Positions 17,952-30,230 of a DNA stretch of 64,000 nucleotides are shown here, piece by piece (the first letter of the stretch is position 1; every line of letters starts with the position of its first letter). The notes beneath the pieces are model-generated. The model was not told the origin of the DNA, made no database searches, and saw only the letters and a list, made by a program, of their open reading frames with translations. Position numbers and translations under genes: made by a program. Origin of the DNA: Pandoraea apista (lineage in GTDB: Bacteria; Pseudomonadota; Gammaproteobacteria; Burkholderiales; Burkholderiaceae); the NCBI RefSeq assembly GCF_001465595.2, contig NZ_CP013481.2, positions 744,001-808,000 of the forward strand, in the 5' to 3' direction.

Positions 17952-18689
17952 TTACCAACCGCCCCAGCGTGCGGCCAGAGCAGCGAGTACCGCAATGCCC
18001 GCTGTTTCCGTCCGCAAGATACGTTCGCCTAAGCGGATTGCCGTGAAACCGGCCTCCCGCGCCAGCGTTTCTTCCTGAGGTGCCAGCCCGCCTTCCGGGC
18101 CGAAGAGCAACACGCCTGGCTCAGGCGGCGCTTCGCGAGGCAGCGAATCGAAACCGCTGTCTGCTCTAGGTGACAATAGCACACGCCATCCGTAGTTCGT
18201 CACCGTATCCTGTTCACGCAGCCACGGGAGGATCGGACGGATTGGCAGGATGCGTGGCACGCGGTTTCTTCCGCTCTGCTCGCAGGCGGCTTGCGCCAGG
18301 GCTTGCCAGTGCGCCACCCGTTTCGCGGCGCGCTCTGCGTCGAGCCGGATGACCGAGCGTTCGGTGGCGAGCGGCTGAATGTCTGTCACGCCGAGTTCGA
18401 TGGCTTTTTCGATCAGCCAGTCCATTTTGTCGCCGCCCGCAATGCCCTGCGCCAGCGTGACGCGATAGGGAGTCTCTGCCTCGCGAGCATCGTGCTCGCC
18501 GAGTTGTGCAGTGGCGTGGCGCTTTTCCAGCGTGGCCAGCACGGCGGGATACTCTCCGCCTTCGCCGTTGAAAAGCGTAAGCGCGTCGCCCGTCTTCAGG
18601 CGCAATACCTGAACGTGACGAACCACGGTGTCGGGGAGGTCGAGCAGTGCGCCGGCGTGCAATGGCGCATCGATGAAAAAGCGAGGCAT
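17952..18689 (-). CDS. rsmE: 16S rRNA (uracil-1498-N3)-methyltransferase
   Basis: A 245-residue SPOUT-class methyltransferase that modifies U1498 of 16S rRNA. It starts MPRFFIDAPL, has an N-terminal PUA-like domain and the trefoil-knot cofactor site FGPEGGLAPQEE and IRLGERILRTETA at the end. The open frame extends 53 codons upstream, but the ATG at 18689 matches the conserved family start. The gene is 62 bases downstream of the VOC gene on the same strand; they may be co-transcribed. Confidence 0.94.
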   Translation of the reverse strand: MPRFFIDAPLHAGALLDLPDTVVRHVQVLRLKTGDALTLFNGEGGEYPAVLATLEKRHATAQLGEHDAREAETPYRVTLAQGIAGGDKMDWLIEKAIELGVTDIQPLATERSVIRLDAERAAKRVAHWQALAQAACEQSGRNRVPRILPIRPILPWLREQDTVTNYGWRVLLSPRADSGFDSLPREAPPEPGVLLFGPEGGLAPQEETLAREAGFTAIRLGERILRTETAGIAVLAALAARWGGW

Positions 18690-18766
18690 ACGAGCGAAGG
18701 GAGACGAAAGGTGCGAGGCGCGGCGTTGGGAGGAGAAGCATACCCCAATGCCGCCGGACCGCGGAC

Positions 18767-19189
18767 TTACCCGCGCGATGCGACAGGCCGGGCGAAGCCC
18801 CACCGATAGCCGTCCAGATCTTCCAACTGGCAGAAGCGATCCCCCCAAAACTGATCGCTGGGCGGCATCAACCCTTTCGCACCGGCGGCGATAGCGCGAG
18901 CGTACAGCGCATCGACGTCTTCCGTGTACACGTAAAAGCTCTGCGGCGCTTCCACGCCCGAGGTACGCGGCGTGCGCGCCGTACTGGCAAACGCGCCTTC
19001 GGGGGCGAACATCAGAATCAACTGCCCCTGATAGAACATCTCGACGTGCATGACAGCGCCGTCGTCGTCCACCATATCGTGCACCGTGAAGCCGAACGCA
19101 TGCGCGTAGAACGTCGCGGCCGCTTTGGCGTCACGCACGGTCAGGTAGGGCGTCAACCACGGCACATGGGGTGGGCGAGGGTCGGACAT
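18767..19189 (-). CDS. VOC-superfamily (glyoxalase/PhnB-like) protein
   Basis: A 140-residue protein with two beta-alpha-beta-beta-beta units of the vicinal-oxygen-chelate fold. TPYLTVRDAKAAATFYAHAFGF opens the first unit, and VYTEDVDALYARAIAAG plus QLEDLDGYRWGFA form the second. Family members are dioxygenases, glyoxalases, antibiotic-binding proteins or proteins of unknown role; the PhnB-like subgroup is closest by eye. No substrate can be named. Confidence 0.75.
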   Translation of the reverse strand: MSDPRPPHVPWLTPYLTVRDAKAAATFYAHAFGFTVHDMVDDDGAVMHVEMFYQGQLILMFAPEGAFASTARTPRTSGVEAPQSFYVYTEDVDALYARAIAAGAKGLMPPSDQFWGDRFCQLEDLDGYRWGFARPVASRG

Positions 19190-19284
19190 GACTGTGCTCC
19201 GGTAAGTCCGTCGGCGGGCGGCGCCGACGGTCGTGACTAGCCCTCAATATACAAGGAACGCAAGTCCGCTTCACCCGCAGTGCG

Positions 19285-20220
19285 TCATCCGGTTGCGTAG
19301 CGATTGGGCGCATTGCCAAGCACGGCCGCAAGCTCCGGCGGGATGTCGAACAGCGCGGCATGCCGGCTGGGCGAATAGTGGCGCAAGTGTCGCAGCGAGT
19401 CGGGCAGCGAGGCTGGCACGTTTGTGCGCACGTCCAGCGAATCGCTGGCAAAAGCCAGCGCCCACTGCGTGCCGTACAGAGGGACGTACGTTGTCAAAGG
19501 CTGAACCAAAGCGAATACCGAGCGCAGGGCATCGAGCATGCACCGTACCTGAGCGGCCTCGAACCAGGGGGCTCCCAGTTGCAGGGCGATGCCACCTCGT
19601 GGCGAGAGTATCGCGCGGACTTTGGCGAAGAACGCCCTATCGTGTAATGGTGCGGCCTCACCATCGGCTTCCGTCAGATCGAAAATCACCACGTCGAATC
19701 GATTGCCGTTGTGGAGCGTGGCATCTACGAAATCCCGGGCATCGCCAACGACAAGCGTGGTGCGCGGATCGTCGAATGCACCGTCGGCCAGTGCCGGCAT
19801 GTGTTGCAGGATGGTCGCGGGGACCTGCGCATCCAGTTCGGCGACGACCACCTCGCGCACGCTCGCATGGCGTAACGCCTCGCGTGCCGAGCCGCCGTCG
19901 CCACCGCCGAGTATCAGCACGCGCTCGGCATCGCCGTGCGCCAGCATCAGTGGGTGAACCATGCACTCGTGGCAAATATGGGCGTCGGCGAGCGAGGCCA
20001 TGAAGCGGCCATCGAGCCGATACGCGCGATTGGCCTGATTTGCCCACCCCAGCGGGCCGAAAGTCGGCAAGTCCACGATTTCGATGTGCTGGTGGGGCGA
20101 CGACGTGGCAAATACGGTGCGTCCGGCGAACGTATAGCTCGCCCAAGGCCCGAGGGGCGCGGTGTAAGACGACGGCACAACGCCGGATTCGTGGGTGGGG
20201 ACATCACGTTTGGCTGGCAT
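19285..20220 (-). CDS. speE: Spermidine synthase-like polyamine aminopropyltransferase
   Basis: A 311-residue protein with the SpeE architecture. An N-terminal beta region (SSPHQHIEIVDLPTFGPL) leads into the methyltransferase-like fold with VLILGGGDGGSAREAL (binding decarboxylated S-adenosylmethionine), VVGDARDF, and DVVIFDLTEADGEA, where the catalytic Asp of the family lies. Family knowledge: it transfers aminopropyl groups to putrescine to make spermidine. No speD is nearby. It is divergent from tkt with a ~200-base gap. A related non-polyamine methyltransferase remains possible. Confidence 0.85.
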   Translation of the reverse strand: MPAKRDVPTHESGVVPSSYTAPLGPWASYTFAGRTVFATSSPHQHIEIVDLPTFGPLGWANQANRAYRLDGRFMASLADAHICHECMVHPLMLAHGDAERVLILGGGDGGSAREALRHASVREVVVAELDAQVPATILQHMPALADGAFDDPRTTLVVGDARDFVDATLHNGNRFDVVIFDLTEADGEAAPLHDRAFFAKVRAILSPRGGIALQLGAPWFEAAQVRCMLDALRSVFALVQPLTTYVPLYGTQWALAFASDSLDVRTNVPASLPDSLRHLRHYSPSRHAALFDIPPELAAVLGNAPNRYATG

Positions 20221-20417
20221 TGTCAGGGTAACTTCCTCTAATTTGGGGCGATCGTGTCACTTTTTTGCATGATTCCACGTTCTCGCCGGTTGGGGAAGTT
20301 CGCCACGAACGACCCGGGCAAGTGTCGTATCTGCTAAAATCTTGGTCTTTTCCTGCATTTGAATTTCGCGCGGCAGCTCGCGGCAACGGGGCACGCCCGC
20401 TCTTCCGGCTGGTCACC

Positions 20418-22430
20418 ATGACGAACTCCTCTACTGCTACGGCTGCACTGATGGCCTCTGCCATTCGCGTCCTCTCCATGGATGCGGTCCAACAGGCCAA
20501 CTCCGGTCACCCTGGCGCGCCGATGGGCATGGCCGATATCGCGGTCGCTCTCTGGGGCCGTCATCTCAAACACAATCCCGTCAACCCGCACTGGGCTGAT
20601 CGCGACCGCTTCGTGCTGTCGAACGGCCACGGTTCGATGCTCATCTATTCGTTGCTGCATCTGACGGGTTACGACCTGCCGATCGAAGAGCTGAAGCATT
20701 TCCGCCAGCTTCACAGCAAGACGCCGGGTCACCCCGAGGTGGGGATCACCCCGGGCGTCGAGACGACCACCGGGCCGCTGGGGCAGGGCATTACCAATGC
20801 CGTGGGCTTCGCCCTCGCCGAAGCGTTGCTCGCCAAGGAGTTCAATCGCCCGGGCAACGATATCGTCGATCACTACACTTACGCATTCCTCGGCGATGGT
20901 TGTCTGATGGAGGGCATCTCGCACGAAGCCTGCTCGCTTGCGGGCACGCTGCGTCTGAACAAGCTCATCGCGCTCTACGACGATAACGGCATCTCGATCG
21001 ATGGCGACGTCGAATACTGGTTTGCCGACGACACGCCCAAGCGCTTCGAAGCGTATGGCTGGAACGTGATTCGTGGCATCGACGGTCACGATGCCGACGC
21101 CGTCGACGCGGCCATCGCCAAAGCCAAGACCTCGGATCGCCCGACACTGATCTGCTGCAAGACGCTGATCGGCAAGGGCGCGCCGAACAAGCAGGGCGGC
21201 CACGACGTACACGGCGCGCCGCTGGGCGCCGACGAAATCGCCGCCACGCGTGCAGCGCTGGGTTGGACTCTGCCGCCGTTCGAAGTGCCGGCCGAGGTCT
21301 ACGCTGCATGGGACGCCAAGGCAGCGGGTCAGCGAGCCGAAGCCGCGTGGAACGAGCGCTTTGCGGCGTACCGCAGCCAGTTCCCGGCAGAGGCTGCCGA
21401 GTTCGAGCGTCGCATGAAGGGCGAACTGCCGGGCGACTTCAAGTCGGCCGCGGCGGCATTCATCGCGAAGACCAACGAGAAGGCTGAGACGGTTGCCACG
21501 CGCAAGGCGTCGCAACTGGCGATCGAGGGCCTGGCTGCCGTGCTGCCGGAATTCCTGGGCGGTTCTGCCGACCTGACGGGCTCGAACCTGACGAACTGGA
21601 AGGCCAGCAAGGCGGTGCGTGCAAACGCCGAAGGCGTGCAGTTCGGTAATCACATCAACTATGGTGTGCGTGAGTTCGGCATGAGCGCCATCATGAACGG
21701 CATTGCACTGCACGGTGGTTACATCCCGTTCGGCGGCACGTTCCTGACGTTCTCCGACTACAGCCGCAATGCGCTGCGTATGGCGGCGCTCATGAAGCTG
21801 CGTTCGATCTTCGTGTTCACGCACGACTCGATTGGTCTGGGCGAAGATGGCCCGACGCACCAATCCATCGAACACGTCTCGAGCCTGCGCCTGATTCCGC
21901 AGATGGACGTGTGGCGTCCGTGCGATACGACGGAAACGGCTGTCGCGTGGGTGGCGGCGGTGGAGCGTCACGATGGCCCGTCGAGCCTCGTGCTCAGCCG
22001 TCAGAATCTGCCGTTCGTCTCGCGTGACGACGCGCAGATCGCCAATATCCGTCGTGGCGGCTACGTGCTGCGCGACGTGGCGAATCCGCAGATCGTGCTG
22101 ATTGCCACCGGCTCGGAAATGGATCTGGCCCTCAAGGGCGCCGAAGCGCTGGCAGCCGAGGGGATTGCCGCGCGTGTCGTGTCCATGCCGTCGACGAATG
22201 TGTTCGATCGTCAGGACAAGGCCTATCGCGAGAGCGTGCTGCCGCGCGGCGTGCCGCGTGTGGCGGTCGAGGCCGGTGTGACGGCGTTCTGGCATAAGTA
22301 CGTCGGCCTGGAAGGCGGCGTCGTCGGCATCGATACCTTCGGCGAGTCGGCCCCGGCCGGCGTGCTGTTCAAACACTTCGGCTTCACCGTCGACCACGTG
22401 GTCGCGACGGTCAAGTCCGTGCTTGGCTGA
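20418..22430 (+). CDS. tktA: Transketolase
   Basis: A 670-residue thiamine-diphosphate enzyme that moves two-carbon units between sugar phosphates in the pentose phosphate or Calvin cycle. N-terminal [30 protein letters not shown], and the cofactor motif [13 protein letters not shown] are visible. The central pyrimidine domain has [16 protein letters not shown] chose the ATG at 20418; the frame is open upstream but starts with non-conserved sequence. The next gene, gap, starts 28 bases after the stop, giving a tkt-gap central-carbon unit. Other cbb genes are not visible. Confidence 0.95.
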   Translation: MTNSSTATAALMASAIRVLSMDAVQQANSGHPGAPMGMADIAVALWGRHLKHNPVNPHWADRDRFVLSNGHGSMLIYSLLHLTGYDLPIEELKHFRQLHSKTPGHPEVGITPGVETTTGPLGQGITNAVGFALAEALLAKEFNRPGNDIVDHYTYAFLGDGCLMEGISHEACSLAGTLRLNKLIALYDDNGISIDGDVEYWFADDTPKRFEAYGWNVIRGIDGHDADAVDAAIAKAKTSDRPTLICCKTLIGKGAPNKQGGHDVHGAPLGADEIAATRAALGWTLPPFEVPAEVYAAWDAKAAGQRAEAAWNERFAAYRSQFPAEAAEFERRMKGELPGDFKSAAAAFIAKTNEKAETVATRKASQLAIEGLAAVLPEFLGGSADLTGSNLTNWKASKAVRANAEGVQFGNHINYGVREFGMSAIMNGIALHGGYIPFGGTFLTFSDYSRNALRMAALMKLRSIFVFTHDSIGLGEDGPTHQSIEHVSSLRLIPQMDVWRPCDTTETAVAWVAAVERHDGPSSLVLSRQNLPFVSRDDAQIANIRRGGYVLRDVANPQIVLIATGSEMDLALKGAEALAAEGIAARVVSMPSTNVFDRQDKAYRESVLPRGVPRVAVEAGVTAFWHKYVGLEGGVVGIDTFGESAPAGVLFKHFGFTVDHVVATVKSVLG

Positions 22431-22458
22431 TTTCGTTAGACCCTACGGAGATACCCCC

Positions 22459-23469
22459 ATGACCATTCGCGTCGCTATCAACGGCTACGGCCGTATCGGC
22501 CGCAACGTACTGCGTGCCCACTATGAAGGTGGTAAGAAGCATGACATCGAAATCGTTGCGATCAACGATCTCGGCAATGCACAGACCAACGCTCACCTGA
22601 CGCAATACGACACGGCCCACGGCAAGTTCCCGGGCACGGTGTCGGTCGACGGCGATTTCATGGTCGTCAACGGCGACAAGATCCGCGTGCTGGCCAATCG
22701 CAACCCGGCCGAACTGCCGTGGGGCGAGCTGGGTGTGGACGTCGTGCTCGAGTGCACGGGCTTCTTCACCACGAAGGAAAAGGCGAGTGCCCACCTGAAG
22801 GGCGGCGCAAAGAAGGTCATCATCTCGGCCCCGGGTGGCAAAGATGTTGACGCCACCATCGTGTTCGGCGTGAACGAAGGCGTGCTCAAGGCGACCGATA
22901 CGGTCATCTCGAACGCATCGTGCACCACGAACTGCCTGGCACCGCTGGTTCAACCGCTGCATGAGAAGATCGGTCTGGAAACGGGCTTGATGACGACGGT
23001 TCACGCCTACACCAACGATCAGGTGCTGACGGACGTTTATCACGAAGATCTGCGTCGTGCGCGCTCGGCCACGATGAGCATGATTCCGACCAAGACGGGG
23101 GCGGCTTCGGCTGTCGGTCTGGTGCTGCCGGAACTCAACGGCAAGCTCGACGGCTACGCCATCCGCGTTCCGACGATCAACGTGTCGATCGTCGACCTGT
23201 CGTTCATCGCCAAGCGCGACACGACGGTTGACGAAGTCAACGCGATCCTGAAGGAAGCGGCTGAAGGCAAGCTGAAGGCTATCGCGACGTACAACACGGC
23301 ACCGCTGGTGTCGGTCGACTTCAACCACAATCCTGCCTCGTCGAACTTCGACGGCACGTTGACCAAGGTGTCGGGTCGTCTGGTGAAGGTCAGCTCGTGG
23401 TACGACAACGAGTGGGGCTTCTCGAACCGCATGCTCGACACGACTGTCGCGCTGATGTCGGCGAAGTAA
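22459..23469 (+). CDS. gap: Glyceraldehyde-3-phosphate dehydrogenase
   Basis: A 336-residue glycolytic enzyme. It starts [16 protein letters not shown] (Rossmann fold), contains the active-site [13 protein letters not shown] with catalytic Cys and the partner His in TVHAYTNDQ, and ends with the typical [18 protein letters not shown] lies upstream of the ATG at 22459. It is co-directional with tkt and followed by a strong terminator. A type-I, NAD-dependent GAPDH is most likely. Confidence 0.97.
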   Translation: MTIRVAINGYGRIGRNVLRAHYEGGKKHDIEIVAINDLGNAQTNAHLTQYDTAHGKFPGTVSVDGDFMVVNGDKIRVLANRNPAELPWGELGVDVVLECTGFFTTKEKASAHLKGGAKKVIISAPGGKDVDATIVFGVNEGVLKATDTVISNASCTTNCLAPLVQPLHEKIGLETGLMTTVHAYTNDQVLTDVYHEDLRRARSATMSMIPTKTGAASAVGLVLPELNGKLDGYAIRVPTINVSIVDLSFIAKRDTTVDEVNAILKEAAEGKLKAIATYNTAPLVSVDFNHNPASSNFDGTLTKVSGRLVKVSSWYDNEWGFSNRMLDTTVALMSAK

Positions 23470-23488
23470 GCGCTTCGTTGCGCGTTGT

Positions 23489-23523
23489 AAAAAAAGCCGC
23501 TGTCGTGAGACAGCGGCTTTTTT
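23489..23523 (+). terminator. Terminator of the tkt-gap unit
   Basis: AGCCGCTGTC (ending 23504) pairs with GACAGCGGCT (23509-23518) across four bases, flanked by an A run and a T run. It lies 20 bases after the gap stop and can also end the converging wzz transcript. Confidence 0.87.
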
Positions 23524-23574
23524 ATCGCTAGCGACAGGTTCGTGGCCGATCCGGTGCAAAGATTCCGGTGCTAA

Positions 23575-24438
23575 TTACGCGCTACGGACACGAGCCTTAC
23601 GACACAATCCGATGACGATGCCTGCGATGGCGCCCAGCACCAGGCCGCCGAGCCCAAAGTACAACTTGCGTGGGAAGACGGCGTTTTCGTTGACCTGAAT
23701 AGCGCTGACAATGCGAGTGTTGTAGGACTGATCCGGGGCAAGCAACTGCGAGACACGATAGCGGCTATCGTTCAGTGTGGCACGCTCTGTGCGACTACTT
23801 TGCAATGCGCTAAGTGCTATTACCGAGTCGGTATTCTTCGACTTGGCCAGTGCTACGCTCAATTGCTCTTGCGCTTTGGCATTCGCTTCGATGGCCGCAT
23901 CAATGATGCTGAGCTGCTGCTTCGGGAGCATGCGAGCGCGCTCAAGAATCGCAGCGTGCTCGACCTCGATCCGGTGTGAGGCCGCGTTCTGAACCTGTTC
24001 CGCTTGCTCGGGTGATGTTCCGCGTGCAGTGATTTCAACGTAGGCGGTGCCTTGAAGCGTTCGCGCCTTTAAGGATTTCCACGCCACTGAACCGTGCAGT
24101 GCCGCTTCGTTGTCCTTCAACTGAGGGACAACTTCAGCAGCGACTTTATCGCGAAACGCGCTCAACTGAATGCGTCCGACCGTCTGCTGGAGCGATTCTA
24201 TCAATGGGCCGTCGGGGCCTGCCACAGGTGATCCTGCTGCCCGTCCGACTTGCAGTGTCACGGTGCCTTCCCACTGTTTCTGAATGGCAAATGTGCTTCC
24301 AATGCCAATGGCAGCACCGACCACGGCGAGCCCAGCAATTACCTTCAGGTTGTTGCGGACAAAACTGAGCATATCCGCCAGAGAAATCTCGTCTGTGTCA
24401 CTCTGTGTCATGTCGTCGGGTAGTTCTTCGCGATTCAT
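23575..24438 (-). CDS. Wzz-type polysaccharide chain-length regulator (orphan)
   Basis: A 287-residue polysaccharide co-polymerase-like inner-membrane protein. The N-terminal segment EISLADMLSFVRNNLKVIAG leads into a first membrane helix (VVGAAIGIGSTFAI), then a mainly helical periplasmic domain. A second C-terminal helix (YFGLGGLVLGAIAGIVIGLC) is followed by a basic tail. Family knowledge: Wzz/PCP proteins set chain length of O-antigen or exopolysaccharide. No glycosyltransferase, Wzx or Wzy gene is near. The coding region is visibly less GC-rich than its neighbours. I chose the ATG at 24438; an ATG at 24411 is also possible and neither has a strong ribosome site. Confidence 0.8.
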   Translation of the reverse strand: MNREELPDDMTQSDTDEISLADMLSFVRNNLKVIAGLAVVGAAIGIGSTFAIQKQWEGTVTLQVGRAAGSPVAGPDGPLIESLQQTVGRIQLSAFRDKVAAEVVPQLKDNEAALHGSVAWKSLKARTLQGTAYVEITARGTSPEQAEQVQNAASHRIEVEHAAILERARMLPKQQLSIIDAAIEANAKAQEQLSVALAKSKNTDSVIALSALQSSRTERATLNDSRYRVSQLLAPDQSYNTRIVSAIQVNENAVFPRKLYFGLGGLVLGAIAGIVIGLCRKARVRSA

Positions 24439-24614
24439 ATGAAAAGTTCGGGGGGAAAGCTCTGATATGGCGACGCGCCCACGCAAATTGGGCCTCACCG
24501 CACCTTGCGGTGGGATATTGTACGACGCGGAGTAACGTGAGGTTTAACGGGGCGCGGGGATGCGAGGAAAATCCCGGAATGCCTTCACGGGAAGGCACTC
24601 CGTCATACTAATTT

Positions 24615-25046
24615 TTAGTTTTTTTGACGGTGCGGGCATGGATTCTTCGTGCAACTTCCGTACATCGCGAGCGAGTGCTCCTGAAGCGCGAAGCCGCGTT
24701 CCTCTGCGATGAGCTTCTGGCGGCGCTCGATTTCGCCGTCGAAAAACTCTTCGACACGGCCGCAGTCAAGGCACACCAGGTGGTCATGGTGATGGCCCGC
24801 ATTCAGTTCAAAAACGGCCTTGCCGGATTCGAAGTTGCTGCGCGACAATAGTCCGGCTTGCTCGAATTGCGTCAGCACACGGTAAACCGTGGCCAGGCCG
24901 ATATCCAGATTTTCGTTGAGCAGGTGACGATAGACGTCTTCTGCGGTCAAATGGCGCACCTCGCTATTCTGGAAAATTTCCAGAATCTTGAGGCGCGGAA
25001 GCGTGGCTTTCAGTCCGATATTTTTCAAATCGGCGGGATTCGGCAT
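24615..25046 (-). CDS. fur: Ferric uptake regulator Fur
   Basis: A 143-residue metal-dependent repressor. The N-terminal winged helix ([28 protein letters not shown]) is followed by the metal-binding dimer domain with AGHHHDH (residues 84-89), Cys92-x2-Cys95 (structural zinc) and a Cys-rich end (CTKNPC). Length and order match Fur rather than Zur or PerR. It is divergent from bamE, an arrangement conserved in many betaproteobacteria. Family knowledge: it represses iron-uptake genes when iron is plentiful. Confidence 0.96.
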   Translation of the reverse strand: MPNPADLKNIGLKATLPRLKILEIFQNSEVRHLTAEDVYRHLLNENLDIGLATVYRVLTQFEQAGLLSRSNFESGKAVFELNAGHHHDHLVCLDCGRVEEFFDGEIERRQKLIAEERGFALQEHSLAMYGSCTKNPCPHRQKN

Positions 25047-25182
25047 CGCTCTACGTCCCTAGAGTACAATACAGCCCCAATAATAATGCCTTTTTGCCTT
25101 GCCCGGGTGCAAACCGGGGCAAACGGGACGGTAAGTGCCGTCAACGAGGGCGATGTGGCGGCGCGCCCGGCGTGCCGGAGTC

Positions 25183-25893
25183 ATGTTCGATTTTTTTGAA
25201 AGCGAGTCAGATTTGCGTCGTTATCTCTCCCTTCCGTTCTCCGTCTGTGCTGCGGCGGCATTCCTGGTCCTGGCCGGCTGCTCGACGTACGATAGCGTGA
25301 CCGACAAAGTGATCGGCGTGGTCACGCCGTATCGAATCAACATCGTTCAAGGCAATTTCGTCTCGAAAGAGGCCTACGATCAGCTCAAACCCGGTATGAC
25401 GCGCGATCAGGTGCGCCAATTGCTCGGCACGCCGCTGCTGACGGACATATTCCACGCCGACCGTTGGGACTACGTCTTCTATTTCAAGCGCGGTAACGCG
25501 TCGGTGGTGCAAGAGCGCCATCTGAAGGTGTACTTCAGCGGCGATACGTTGGCGCGTTGGGAAGGCGGTGAAAACCTGCCGACCGAGTACCAACTGGTTC
25601 AGGAAATCGACGGCCAGAAGGGCAAGACCGTGAAGACCGAAGCGCCTGCGCCGTCGACAGCCAGCGCTGCCGCCGCCGAGGCTGCTGCGCCGTCGCCCGA
25701 TGCTGCCGCCGTAGCACCGACTGCAGCGCCTGCCGCAACGGACGTTGCGACGACCGTGCCGGCTGCCCCTGCAACACAAGCTTCGCCCGCAGCGGACAGC
25801 AGCGCATCGGGTAGCACGGGCGCGTCTGGCGGCACGGGGCTCGTACCGTCGCCGCGAGTGACCTCCGGTGGTCTTTTCTCGACGCCCAAGTAA
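25183..25893 (+). CDS. bamE: Outer-membrane assembly lipoprotein BamE with long Ala/Pro-rich tail
   Basis: A 236-residue lipoprotein. The signal peptide ends in the lipobox Leu-Ala-Gly-Cys33, and no Asp follows the Cys, so outer-membrane sorting is expected. The BamE core has YRINIVQGNFV, QLKPGMTRDQVRQLLGTPLL and WDYVFYFKRG. The E. coli protein is about 113 residues; here about 95 residues of Ala/Pro/Ser low-complexity sequence follow the core. The frame is open upstream to 25135, but the ATG at 25183 gives a normal signal peptide, with GGAG two bases away. It is the first gene before dapB. Family knowledge: BamE helps the BAM complex insert outer-membrane proteins. Confidence 0.92.
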   Translation: MFDFFESESDLRRYLSLPFSVCAAAAFLVLAGCSTYDSVTDKVIGVVTPYRINIVQGNFVSKEAYDQLKPGMTRDQVRQLLGTPLLTDIFHADRWDYVFYFKRGNASVVQERHLKVYFSGDTLARWEGGENLPTEYQLVQEIDGQKGKTVKTEAPAPSTASAAAAEAAAPSPDAAAVAPTAAPAATDVATTVPAAPATQASPAADSSASGSTGASGGTGLVPSPRVTSGGLFSTPK

Positions 25894-25918
25894 GCCGTTG
25901 AAAGCATAAAGAATTACG

Positions 25919-26719
25919 ATGATGAAAATTGCGATTGCCGGTGCCTCCGGCCGTATGGGCCGGATGCTGATCGAAACCGTTCTGGCTGCCGATGACGCCG
26001 AACTGGTCGGAGCTCTCGATCGCGAAGGCAGCCCGGCGCTGGGGCACGATGCCGGTGCGTTTCTCGGCCGCGAGACCGGAGTGAAAATCACCGCCGATCT
26101 CGACGCCGCGCTCGCCAATGCCGAATATCTGATCGACTTCACGCGTCCCGAAGGCACGTTAGCGCATCTTGCCGTTGCTGAAAAGCACGGTGTCAAGATG
26201 ATCGTCGGCACGACAGGCTTTTCCGAAGAGGACAAGGCGCGTCTGACTGCCGGTGCGCAGCGCGTGGCCGTGGTATTCGCGCCGAACATGAGCGTTGGCG
26301 TGAATGCCACGTTCAAGCTGCTCGAAGTCGCCGCCAAGATCCTGAATACCGGTTACGACATCGAGATCATCGAGGCCCACCATCGTCACAAGGTCGATGC
26401 CCCGTCCGGCACGGCGTTGCGCATGGGTGAGGTGGTGGCCGAAGCGTTGGGCCGCGATCTGAAGGAGTGCGCTATCTACGGTCGCGAGGGCGTGACCGGC
26501 GAACGCGATCCGTCGACCATCGGTTTCGCCACCGTGCGCGGTGGCGATATCGTCGGCGATCACACGGTGCTGTTTGCCGGCATCGGTGAACGTATCGAAA
26601 TCACGCACAAGTCGTCGAGCCGCCTGTCGTACGCACAAGGCTCGCTGCGTGCTGCCCGCTTCCTCGCGCAGCACAAGACCGGACTGTTCGACATGCAGGA
26701 CGTACTGGGCCTACGCTGA
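25919..26719 (+). CDS. dapB: 4-hydroxy-tetrahydrodipicolinate reductase
   Basis: A 266-residue cytoplasmic enzyme of lysine and meso-diaminopimelate synthesis. The N-terminal nucleotide-binding [16 protein letters not shown], the [10 protein letters not shown] stretch and the catalytic [18 protein letters not shown] are all present. Two adjacent ATG codons (25919, 25922) could start it. It follows bamE by 25 bases. In many relatives exbB/exbD-type genes are found between dapB and leuS; here they are absent (see findings). Confidence 0.96.
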   Translation: MMKIAIAGASGRMGRMLIETVLAADDAELVGALDREGSPALGHDAGAFLGRETGVKITADLDAALANAEYLIDFTRPEGTLAHLAVAEKHGVKMIVGTTGFSEEDKARLTAGAQRVAVVFAPNMSVGVNATFKLLEVAAKILNTGYDIEIIEAHHRHKVDAPSGTALRMGEVVAEALGRDLKECAIYGREGVTGERDPSTIGFATVRGGDIVGDHTVLFAGIGERIEITHKSSSRLSYAQGSLRAARFLAQHKTGLFDMQDVLGLR

Positions 26720-29608
<2,889 letters not shown>

Positions 29609-29670
29609 CGCGGCAATCGAGGCCGCCGGTCGATGATTTGATGACGTTTGGTGACAAGAGGGCACATCAC

Positions 29671-30219
29671 GTGCAAATGACATCCGGGCAACGAGGCGTC
29701 GGCGTGACGCGCAGGATTTTCGGCTGGCTCGCTCTGCTGGGCTGCGCATTGACGCTGTCCGCATGCGGCTTCCAGTTGCGTGGCGCAAGCGAGTACGCAT
29801 TCCATCGTCTGTACATCTCGGGTGGCGGGCAGATGGCGACCGACATCTCGCGCTACATCCGTTACGGCAGCAAGGGAACGGTTGTCGTCACCGAACCGAA
29901 GGACGCCGATGCGCGGCTGGAAATCGTGAACACCACTTCGTCGCGCACTGCCATCAGTCTCGACGCAAATGGTCAGGCGCGTGAATTCGAAATGCGCAGC
30001 TCGTTCACCTTCCAGCTCGTGACACCGGACGGAACCCCGATCATTCCGCTGAGCACGATTCGCCTGACGCGTAACCTGCCGTACAGCGATAGCGAAACGA
30101 CGGCACGCGACGCGGAAGCGGCGCTGCTCGGCCGCGACATGCAGAAAGATGCTGTCGCCCAGATCATCCGCCGCATGGAAGCTGTGCAGTCCATGCCGGC
30201 GAAGAAGTCGGAAGAGTAA
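29671..30219 (+). CDS. lptE: LPS-assembly lipoprotein LptE
   Basis: About 182 residues. The signal peptide (RRIFGWLALLGCALTLSAC) ends at lipobox Cys32, followed by GFQLRG, the usual LptE opening. The rest has alternating beta strands and ends with a RRMEAVQSM helix. Family knowledge: LptE plugs the LptD barrel and binds LPS during export to the outer-membrane surface. Starts at 29638, 29641, 29671 (GTG) or 29677 are all in frame; I favour 29671 because of AAGAGGG about 10 bases upstream. lptD itself is also in this window at 47.5 kb. Confidence 0.92.
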   Translation: MQMTSGQRGVGVTRRIFGWLALLGCALTLSACGFQLRGASEYAFHRLYISGGGQMATDISRYIRYGSKGTVVVTEPKDADARLEIVNTTSSRTAISLDANGQAREFEMRSSFTFQLVTPDGTPIIPLSTIRLTRNLPYSDSETTARDAEAALLGRDMQKDAVAQIIRRMEAVQSMPAKKSEE

Positions 30220-30230
30220 CGCTCACGGCC

